64,000 bases of DNA from Pseudocercospora fijiensis CIRAD86 (Eukaryota; Ascomycota; Dothideomycetes; Mycosphaerellales; Mycosphaerellaceae). Shown here piece after piece: positions 57,240-64,000 of this stretch. Both the position numbers and the translations under genes were made by a program. The notes beneath the pieces are model-generated. The model worked only from the letters and a program-made list of their open reading frames with translations, did not search any database and was not told the DNA's origin. The stretch spans positions 558,001 to 622,000 of the forward strand of contig NW_006921534.1 of NCBI RefSeq assembly GCF_000340215.1, in the 5' to 3' direction. Position 1 is the stretch's first letter; each line of letters starts with the position of its first letter.

Positions 57240-58538
57240 ATGCCTTCCGTACAGCCATGTAGAGCAGCGCTGCTGCAGTGCGTTCGATCGACACCCCGTC
57301 AGGCATCGAGACTGACGGTCTCGGCTCAACGGCAGCGACGACATGCCTCGACTCGGAAACATCCAAAAGGCTTCGAGCCTCCAACGCAATCCGAGCTAGA
57401 GCAATTGCGAGAACGAACAGTAGAGTTTGTACGGCGAGAGATCCCGCAAGATCTTGCCCAAGCCACCGATCACAAGAATGAATTTCCCCATGACATGTGG
57501 CAGAAGCTCGGCGAGGCTGGCTTCCTGGGCATCACAGCAGATGAAGGCTACGGGGGTTTGGCAATGGGCTACCAGGCGCACTGTGTTGTGCTGGAAGAGC
57601 TGAGTCGAGCGTCCGGCAGCATTGGCCTATCATACGCCGCGCACTCGCAGCTTTGCGTGAACCAGTTCCAGCTGCATGGCAACGACGAACAGAAGGCGCA
57701 ATGGCTGCCGGGTCTCGTGTCCGGAGAGAAGATTGGGGCATTGGCTATGTCGGAACACACGGCAGGCAGTGATGTGGTCAGCATGAAGACGACGGCAAAG
57801 AAGGTCGATGGCGGATATCAGCTAAATGGCTCCAAGATGTGGATCACCAATGGACCAGATGCACATGTCATTGTTGTGTATGCGAAGACAGAGCCTGCAG
57901 CCGGCAGTAAGGGCATCACTGCGTTCCTTGTGGATACCACGACACCTGGATTCAGTGTGGCCCGTAAGCTTGACAAGCTTGGCATGAGAGGCAGTAACAC
58001 TGGAGAGCTGCTTTTTGACGGTGTTTTCGTCCCGGAATCTGCCATGCTTGGTCCCCTCAATGGAGGCGTCAAAGTGTTGATGGAGGGTCTTGACCTGGAA
58101 CGGCTGGTCCTCTCTGCTGGTCCGCTTGGCCTGATGAAGGCTGCCCTCGACGTCACACTACCATACGTGCATGAGCGGAAACAGTTCGGCATCCCACTGG
58201 CGCACAATCAATTCATACAGGGCAAGCTTGCGGACATGTATACCAAGTATCGCGCCAGCTCCGCCTTCACTTACTCTGTCGCACGTGCGATCGACGAGAA
58301 CTTCGAAGCTCCAGAAATCAAGACTCAGGATTGTGCAGGAGCGATCATGTATGCATCTGAAAGAGCGACAGAATGTGGAATGGACGCAATTCAGTGCTTG
58401 GGCGGCATGGGATATATGAACGAAATGATCGCCGGACGCATCATGCGTGATGCAAAGCTGTATGAGATCGGTGCTGGAACGACTGAAGTCAGGAAGATTG
58501 TGATAGGCAGAGCTTTCAATAAGGAGTATGCATCATGA
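57240..58538 (+). CDS. ivdA: Isovaleryl-CoA dehydrogenase, mitochondrial
   Basis: FAD enzyme that oxidises isovaleryl-CoA to 3-methylcrotonoyl-CoA, the substrate of MCC. It has 432 aa and no introns. The basic presequence (PCRAALLQCVRSTPRQASRL) suits mitochondrial import. Acyl-CoA dehydrogenase landmarks are FPHDMWQKLGEAGFLGITAD, GSIGLSYAAHSQLCVNQ, ALAMSEHTAGSDVVSMKTTA, GSKMWITNGPDA, and LMEGLDLERLVLSAGPLG. The Glu of DLER is at the catalytic-base position characteristic of isovaleryl-CoA dehydrogenases. AIQCLGGMGYMNEMIAGRIM and YEIGAGTTEVRKIVIGRAF close the fold. The first true ATG is at 57240; the seven codons before it have no ATG. Confidence 0.96.
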   Translation: MPSVQPCRAALLQCVRSTPRQASRLTVSAQRQRRHASTRKHPKGFEPPTQSELEQLRERTVEFVRREIPQDLAQATDHKNEFPHDMWQKLGEAGFLGITADEGYGGLAMGYQAHCVVLEELSRASGSIGLSYAAHSQLCVNQFQLHGNDEQKAQWLPGLVSGEKIGALAMSEHTAGSDVVSMKTTAKKVDGGYQLNGSKMWITNGPDAHVIVVYAKTEPAAGSKGITAFLVDTTTPGFSVARKLDKLGMRGSNTGELLFDGVFVPESAMLGPLNGGVKVLMEGLDLERLVLSAGPLGLMKAALDVTLPYVHERKQFGIPLAHNQFIQGKLADMYTKYRASSAFTYSVARAIDENFEAPEIKTQDCAGAIMYASERATECGMDAIQCLGGMGYMNEMIAGRIMRDAKLYEIGAGTTEVRKIVIGRAFNKEYAS

Positions 58539-58924
58539 GAATGGTCATGATCAGTCGCCTCCGTGCGAGCGAGCGGCAATTTTGCGAACACATGCAAGAC
58601 CCGCGTCTGCAGACTTTTTGTCTGGCATACCACTAGCATACCTTCGAGACATGCAGGACGCAGAAGCAACTAGCCATGGGTCGACATTGCAATACGGCTG
58701 CCGCTGAGACATGTGTGCCAAGATGCTCCACCAGCCTGCGATATCAGACATGAGGTCTCGGAATTTTTGTCCTTAAGCAAGCAGTCGTTGCCATTTCGGA
58801 GATCTCTAATTGTGCTCTTCGCTGATTAACCCTGTCCATCCGAAGGCGTCTGCGACTGACGCCGCTCATCAATTCAATGCTGGTCTCGTGCTTCTCTGGT
58901 TCCGACTCGCCATCACTCTCGACA
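58539..58924. other. Short intergenic region, no gene seen
   Basis: 386 bp between two plus-strand genes. An in-frame ATG at 58877 could extend the next gene by 16 residues. Nothing else is recognised. Confidence 0.5.
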
Positions 58925-60409
58925 ATGGTCACTTCTTTCAAAAAAAGAATCTCGAGTGCTGAGATCATTGCCCGACCTTGCACACCCTTGTCGACCAAGT
59001 CTAAGAAATGTCATGACCGGGCTGCCACTCACAGCAATCCACGCAGCGATAGCAGACGAAGCCGAGCGGACTCGGCGATTGAAGTTAATCGCAATGCTTT
59101 TCAGCAGAACCAAAGCCTGAGCTGCATTGAAGGCCAAGCTGTCCATGAGGATCGGAGCCAACCGTGTCTGCGCGATAGTGTTAGCATTTACGAAGCTTTG
59201 CAAGACGATGTCCCACCTAGGCGGCCAGATACGCCGGCACACTTTGCGCTGCCACAGATAGGCAGCCCAGGCTCCACGCGTTCGTTTCGGAGCAAACAGG
59301 AAAAGCATGACCGCACCTCCAAGGACACAGATATGCTTCCACCCGAACAACTTCGTGGGTATGAGGATTGTGTTTCTGGCAATCCATACGAGGCTGATCG
59401 CCCAGCCCTGCTTCCCAAACACAAGTCCGCTCTTACTCGCATCGTCCACTCCCGACACCAGGTCCAGATCACGAAGCCTGACTCAAGTATTCCTTCTTCG
59501 CGACAAGCAACCCTTCAATCGCCGGACCGGGGAAAGCTGGTCGATGACCTGGAAGCATGCACAAGGGAACTCGGTGAAGCACAACATCGTCTCTCCAAGG
59601 CCGAGAAAGAAGTCACAACTCTGAAACAACAGCTTACATCTCAAGAGCAACATGTTCATCAGCTCAACGCTGATCTCACATGCAAAAGAGAGGGAATGAG
59701 GAAGACGGCAGAGCTATGCACAAGCATCAGCTCCGAGCTGCAAGACCTCAAATCCAATCAAAGCAAAGGCCCTCTCTCCCTAGCACGCCATCAACGCAAG
59801 GCGATTGAGAACCTGAAACTCGATAAGCGCGACCTCACCAAGAAGCTCACACAAGCACTGACCGACCTAAGTTCCATGGAATCAAGGTGGAAGAAAGCGC
59901 AATCTCAAGCAGCAGAAGCTTATTCCCACCTGAAGACTTGCGGACAGGAATGTCGTAACCTAAAGGCGTGGGTAAGAAAGCAAGATGCACGGCTTGAAGC
60001 ACAAGACCTCGCCAACGAGGCCCTGACTCGTGAATCGGGGCTCAAACAAGCGGAATTACTCCAGGCCAAAACTGCGATGAAACATCTCCGTTCCGTCCAA
60101 GCCGAACTCAACGATACCAAAGCTTCTCTTCGCAACGTCAAAAGTTTACTTTCGCAAGAACGGCTCGCGAATCAACAAGTCTTGGCAGAACGTGATGCGG
60201 CCGAGGATGAAATTGGACTTCTGGAGCAACGGATGCGGGAGTGCAAGGTTTCGGAGGATGTGGAGAGGTATCGGGTTTCTCTTGAGGCTACGGAGAGGAA
60301 TAATCGTGAGCTTGTGAGGGAGGTGGATGCTTTGAGGAAGAGGTTGAGTCGGGAGAGTCGTGATAGTGGTGTTGTTGTTTCTCCCAGGCTGAGGCTGAGG
60401 CCGTTGTGA
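58925..60409 (+). CDS. Hypothetical coiled-coil protein
   Basis: A 494-aa open frame that I cannot name. The first ~200 residues are Ser/Arg/Pro-rich and likely disordered. From about 205 to 480 the protein is one long coiled coil, with KLVDDLEACTRELGEAQHRL, then SKAEKEVTTLKQQLTSQEQH, LVREVDALRKRLSRESRDSG and similar heptads. The tail is basic (RLRLRPL). There is no membrane segment or signal peptide. I start at 58925, which has A at -3 and G at +4; the ATG at 58877 has a weak context. The coding strand shifts from C/A-rich to strongly G/T-rich for the last ~185 bp. It could be a cytoskeletal or septum-associated scaffold, but that is only a guess from its shape. Confidence 0.72.
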   Translation: MVTSFKKRISSAEIIARPCTPLSTKSKKCHDRAATHSNPRSDSRRSRADSAIEVNRNAFQQNQSLSCIEGQAVHEDRSQPCLRDSVSIYEALQDDVPPRRPDTPAHFALPQIGSPGSTRSFRSKQEKHDRTSKDTDMLPPEQLRGYEDCVSGNPYEADRPALLPKHKSALTRIVHSRHQVQITKPDSSIPSSRQATLQSPDRGKLVDDLEACTRELGEAQHRLSKAEKEVTTLKQQLTSQEQHVHQLNADLTCKREGMRKTAELCTSISSELQDLKSNQSKGPLSLARHQRKAIENLKLDKRDLTKKLTQALTDLSSMESRWKKAQSQAAEAYSHLKTCGQECRNLKAWVRKQDARLEAQDLANEALTRESGLKQAELLQAKTAMKHLRSVQAELNDTKASLRNVKSLLSQERLANQQVLAERDAAEDEIGLLEQRMRECKVSEDVERYRVSLEATERNNRELVREVDALRKRLSRESRDSGVVVSPRLRLRPL

Positions 60410-60910
60410 GCGAATTACGCATGGTGGGATTTGGCTGGGAGGATGAATGGTAGGTATTGTTCTTCGGCTCTTAGCAGCACCCATTGATGAAGTCAAGCCA
60501 TGCGGATTCTTTCTCGGCCAATCTCCAGGGAGAGCTGGAGCTGCAATCACTCCTGGGCGAAAGCAGAGCTACCTCGATGGTGCACATTAGAATCGCAAGA
60601 ATTTGGAGCCTGCGTCTGCCGTGGCACGAGTCACAAACAGTTCGTGTGTAAGTAGAATCTACAGGGTGTAAACTGCATATACTATCCAGGAAGCCGACCG
60701 GTAGACCAAATTGCGAACCGTACCCTCTTCTCCTCCTTTCAATTTTCGAAATCTTGACTTGACTATATAGATACTAGCTGGCTGAATTCGAATTCCTAAC
60801 AGATCTTGCTTCCCGCGGAAAGGAAGCGCTGTAAAGCGGCTTCTTGTATGGAGTTGACACCCTGTACCGCACACAACTCCAGGCGCCTCGAACTGGTAAT
60901 TGTCTAGAAG

Positions 60911-60930
60911 ACCAGACCAGACCAGACCAG
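60911..60930. repeat. (ACCAG)4 pentamer tract
   Basis: Four perfect accag units in intergenic DNA. Confidence 0.9.
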
Positions 60931-61360
60931 CACCAATTGCCAGGTGACCTGGCCTGTACAAGGGCGTTCACATGAACTAGCCGGATCTTTGCTGCATGTA
61001 CACCAGTTCTCTACCTCGCTATTACATCGTACGCTCTACAATGTGTCCACTTAACATGTTCATTTTCAAATCACATCCAGATTGTCGCAGCGGGTCGTGG
61101 AAAATTCTTCGGAGTATGTAGTAGGTCAAAACCGGATGCACTAACTTTGTACGACAACGTAACCTCGACTCGACTTCTCGATAAGCTTGTGACACTCCGA
61201 ATACCTGATCTTGGGCACATTGGAACATTGATAGAAGGCAATGATAAGTCGGCCTGTAGTCGCTCGTTTGACTGCTGGTACGTTTCTCCTCTCGTGATAA
61301 TGTTGCTGTCCTAGCTTGCACATGTAATGCTGGCACTACACTGTCCTTTTCGTCGGCTTT

Positions 61361-61422
61361 GCATGTGAAAGACACTGATTTGATGGCGCCACGCATGAAA
61401 GTCACTGGTTCGATGGCGCGGC
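61361..61422. repeat. Imperfect ~30-bp tandem duplication
   Basis: Two adjacent copies (61361-61392 and 61393-61422) share gcatg...gaaag, cactg and gatggcgc words; the second copy is 2 bp shorter and diverged at several sites. Confidence 0.7.
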
Positions 61423-62078
61423 GTGTACGTGGAGCGTTGCGTTGCCAAGTAAGTGTCAGACTCCTCCAGCTACTGTACCGTATTCTGGAGAGAGACGAAA
61501 TGCGACTCGAGCTGATAGACTCACGCTGCTGCCCGAGAGGCGCGTTTCGCTGCACGCCGAATGGTCCCACCACTTCTCCCCAGCATCCCAACACAGCGGT
61601 CGGCCCTGTGTAGAATATGTAAGGATTGATGATGGCGTTCTCTCTGTAGGAGAGCGAAGATCCAGGCACGCATGTGAAAAGTACAGGATCCGAGGAAAGG
61701 CCCAGCGGTCGGGAGAGAAAGAGGCTGTTTCTCGAAGGCTTCTGGTGTGGCAGTGGCACTTTGCAGATCAGGAACAGGAACTGAAGTCTGAGAGGCTGGT
61801 GGGAGCTCATCCGGGCGGGCCGGTGCGGTAGCTCGTAGCCTCTGAGCGTCGATTGGACCGGCTCAACTCGCGGCACATCCACGTTCGCTGCTCGCTGCTA
61901 TCCACGTCGCGGCGTGGCGTGGGCGTGCGTTGGCGGGCGGTCGATAGGAGCCCAGTATTTGCTTTGCTGGCATGCTCTGAACTCTGAACGTGACTTGACT
62001 GGGGCCGCACGCGCAACCGCAACCGCAGTCGCAGTCACCCTTCCACGCGCATGAAACGCTGTTTGCGCGCACTTTAAC

Positions 62079-63437
62079 ATGGCCGACTGTTCGTCCTCCT
62101 CCTCGCTCTCGCCCACGCGACCACCTCCACAACCCGCTGCCCCCAAAAGTCCGCCTCTCGCCTTCGAGAAGACTCCCAACGACGCTCTCGTGCCGCCTGT
62201 CGCACCTCCACCGCATGCCGCTGAACTGCCCAAGTCTCCCTCGGCAGCCATGGGTCGCCTCAGTCCGCTATCCGAAAGTCCCTTGGACTTGCAAGCGATT
62301 ATCGAGAAACAAGCCGAGGCAATCAAGCATCTACACATAGCCTTCGCGGTGGAGAGGGAGTCGTGGGAGTTGGAGCGCAAGAGCTTCTACAACCGCATTG
62401 CCAGTCTTGAACAGCTACTCAAGAATGGCGAGCACCATAGGTCAGCAAGACTTGTCGCAAGTCCCTCGCCGCCACTGACAATGAGCAGCCCGGCCAAATC
62501 GCCTATTCTTTCGCCGTTGAACGGATCCGCCATTGTATCACCGCAGGCGAGACCAGCACACGCGACATTCTCCTTACCTACCATTGCTGAGCATGAAAAT
62601 ATCTCGCCGTTGGCAGCAAGGCGGGATGGCGCCCCACAAACGATAGAGCTTCCAACGATGCGTGCGCGGCCCGTTGAGCACGAAAGGCCAAGACAAAGCG
62701 CAGTCAATTTTATGAATGCGGAAGGTATCAAGGTTGAGGAAATCCCTCCCGCCAAGAGCTCGCATGGCCTTTCACCTCCTCCGCCCATGAACCGCCACAT
62801 GGCAGGCCATACGCCCATCAAAGCTCCCAGGCCGCCAACTCCTCCGCCACAAAACATGTCCATGGATGGCATCGAGGATACTCCGACTCGCCACAATACG
62901 CACATCAACACACTCCTTACCCAGCACAGTGACGACGACGAAGACGATATGCCATTGAAAGGACCTCTCCATCTGCCAGAATTGCCTCACCAACCGGATG
63001 CCACCAACTTCACACTTGATGCTTTGACGCACCGGTTAGAACACATCGAAAAGCATCCCGATGCGGACGATGCAAGGCCCACGGTGTATAGTCGTCCTAC
63101 TCCTGGCGTTGGTTCGCCTGCGAACGAAGTCGAGAACAAGGCTAGTGATGAGACCAGCCCGAGTACGAAGGCAAAGCTAGACGAAGCGCCCTTCGCACCT
63201 GTTGGAACCATGGCTTCCGACATCCCACCACAGTCTCATACCTCCGACATCGGTTCCAAGCTGGCCTCACCCGACGGCCATCCCTTATCGCCACAAGAAG
63301 CGCACGAAGCGAAAGTCCACCAAGATTTCGAGCAAGGCGGCATTCGTCTGAAGAAGAAAACGAGCACGAATTTTGGTGCACCTTTTGGATCCCTAGCAGG
63401 ATTTCCACTCAGTCGGAAACTGTCTCATGAACCTTGA
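62079..63437 (+). CDS. Hypothetical proline-rich protein with a short coiled coil
   Basis: A 452-aa intronless frame that I cannot name. The N-terminus is Ser/Pro-rich (RPPPQPAAPKSPPLAFEKTP). Residues about 68-115 form one amphipathic helix or coiled coil (LQAIIEKQAEAIKHLHIAFA followed by VERESWELERKSFYNRIASL), which is the most conserved-looking part. Then come Pro-rich disordered stretches, an acidic patch (SDDDEDDMPLKG) and a C-terminal segment with IRLKKKTSTNFGAPFGSLAG and FPLSRKLSHEP. There is no signal peptide or membrane segment. The start ATG follows taac (A at -2, A at -3) with G at +4, a good context. Even codon use over the whole frame supports a real gene. Confidence 0.75.
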   Translation: MADCSSSSSLSPTRPPPQPAAPKSPPLAFEKTPNDALVPPVAPPPHAAELPKSPSAAMGRLSPLSESPLDLQAIIEKQAEAIKHLHIAFAVERESWELERKSFYNRIASLEQLLKNGEHHRSARLVASPSPPLTMSSPAKSPILSPLNGSAIVSPQARPAHATFSLPTIAEHENISPLAARRDGAPQTIELPTMRARPVEHERPRQSAVNFMNAEGIKVEEIPPAKSSHGLSPPPPMNRHMAGHTPIKAPRPPTPPPQNMSMDGIEDTPTRHNTHINTLLTQHSDDDEDDMPLKGPLHLPELPHQPDATNFTLDALTHRLEHIEKHPDADDARPTVYSRPTPGVGSPANEVENKASDETSPSTKAKLDEAPFAPVGTMASDIPPQSHTSDIGSKLASPDGHPLSPQEAHEAKVHQDFEQGGIRLKKKTSTNFGAPFGSLAGFPLSRKLSHEP

Positions 63438-64000
63438 GACGGACGGATGGCGTTCATTCATTCTTTTTTTTTGTCTCTTGCATTTCAATTAGGTGTTTAT
63501 AGGTGGATGGGAAAGAAAGATACCCTGAACAATGATAGGCACGAAAAAGCCTCTTTAGAGCAAGGAAAGGAAAGGAAAAAGGAGGAAAAAGGACCTGACC
63601 TACCTGTTTTAGACAGATGTCTGTACTGCACAGATGAGTTGCGTATTCGATCATTTCGATAGTAGCTGGAAGGATAAAGCAAGAAAGAATGCTCGATGCA
63701 TTACTAGCCTTCAGCACCTCATGCTCAAAACTTATGAGATCTGGTCTCATGGTCGTTTTGAAAAATCCGAGGAATGCCATTCCCTTGCTTCACATGCTGC
63801 AACCTCTTTACGCGTGCCCACATTCCCCATGCGCGTCAAGCATACATACAACTCACAAGGCCCGCCACCACCCGCCACCCCTTTGACAGTTTGCACACCT
63901 ATACGGATATACCTGCGTCGATGGGTTGGGTTGGGTTGGGTTGGGTGGAGCTGAGCTTCGAAGGGATTATATTCTTTCTTTCTTTCTTTCCTTCCTTCCT
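63438..64000. other. 3' flank with simple repeats
   Basis: No gene is supported up to the window edge. A (GGGTT)n tract lies at about 63,923-63,946 and a (CTTT)n then (CCTT)n microsatellite runs from about 63,974 into the edge. A poly-T run follows the stop codon of the preceding gene at about 63,463. Confidence 0.5.

Larger units (their letters stand above)
60410..62078. other. Intergenic region with repeats, no supported gene
   Basis: About 1.7 kb. The longest open stretch (61022-61882, minus strand) has no domain-like sequence and is treated as spurious. The region holds a (ACCAG)4 tract at 60911-60930, an imperfect 30-bp tandem duplication at 61361-61422 and a cgcaac/cgcagt hexamer run at about 62,011-62,037 in the likely leader of the next gene. 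Confidence 0.5.

Noticed and set aside
61022..61882. A 286-codon minus-strand open stretch
   Set aside because: The composition is not protein-like, there is no helix or domain pattern, it crosses a tandem repeat, and no good start or splice context was seen.

Overview
The window reads as nuclear DNA of a filamentous ascomycete fungus, most likely a Dothideomycete (inferred from gene content and style, not proven). The genes have short GT-AG introns of 47 to 75 nt, and include fungal-type Nrd1, Itc1, Ku70 and pectin lyase genes. The left half carries a strong repeat-induced point mutation (RIP) signature.

Positions 1 to about 29,250 are a block of dead transposable elements. CpA and TpG are strongly depleted, TpA is very common and CpG is kept, which is the expected end product of CpA to TpA mutation. 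I can place a minus-strand Ty3/Gypsy relic (1 to about 5.8 kb; reverse transcriptase and Gag zinc knuckle visible), a second minus-strand Ty3/Gypsy relic (about 5.9 to 10.3 kb; integrase, reverse transcriptase, protease), an unidentified minus-strand decayed reading frame (about 18.0 to 19.2 kb) and a plus-strand Helitron Rep-helicase (about 20.2 to 25.3 kb). A hairpin plus CTAG/T at 28,055 to 28,085 looks like a Helitron 3' end. In the stretches I checked, the coding regions are broken by stop codons, not by indels.

From about 29,250 rightward the composition changes abruptly to normal and fourteen protein-coding genes follow: Nrd1-like four-RRM protein (-), GH47 alpha-mannosidase (-), ALG8 (+), ITC1 (+), ferrochelatase (-), Ku70 (+), an ISG12/IFI6-type membrane protein (-), a DUF4743/Nudix protein (-), a DUF3253 protein (+), a secreted pectin lyase (+), a coiled-coil protein (-), methylcrotonoyl-CoA carboxylase beta (-), isovaleryl-CoA dehydrogenase (+), and two further unrecognised proteins (+). 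One decayed old yellow enzyme fragment lies at about 33.8 to 34.1 kb.

Three pairs are head-to-head. GH47 mannosidase and ALG8 both act on N-glycans. MCC beta and isovaleryl-CoA dehydrogenase are steps of leucine breakdown and share a 230-bp spacer. Ferrochelatase and Ku70 share a spacer without an obvious functional link. I rebuilt several split genes by eye: ALG8 (5 exons), ITC1 (7 exons, including a 3-nt ATG exon and a 19-nt exon), the GH47 last exon carrying the TEAH motif, ferrochelatase, Ku70, the ISG12-like gene and the DUF3253 gene. A recurring oddity is an abrupt change of coding-strand composition from C/A-rich to G/T-rich near the 3' ends of several genes.
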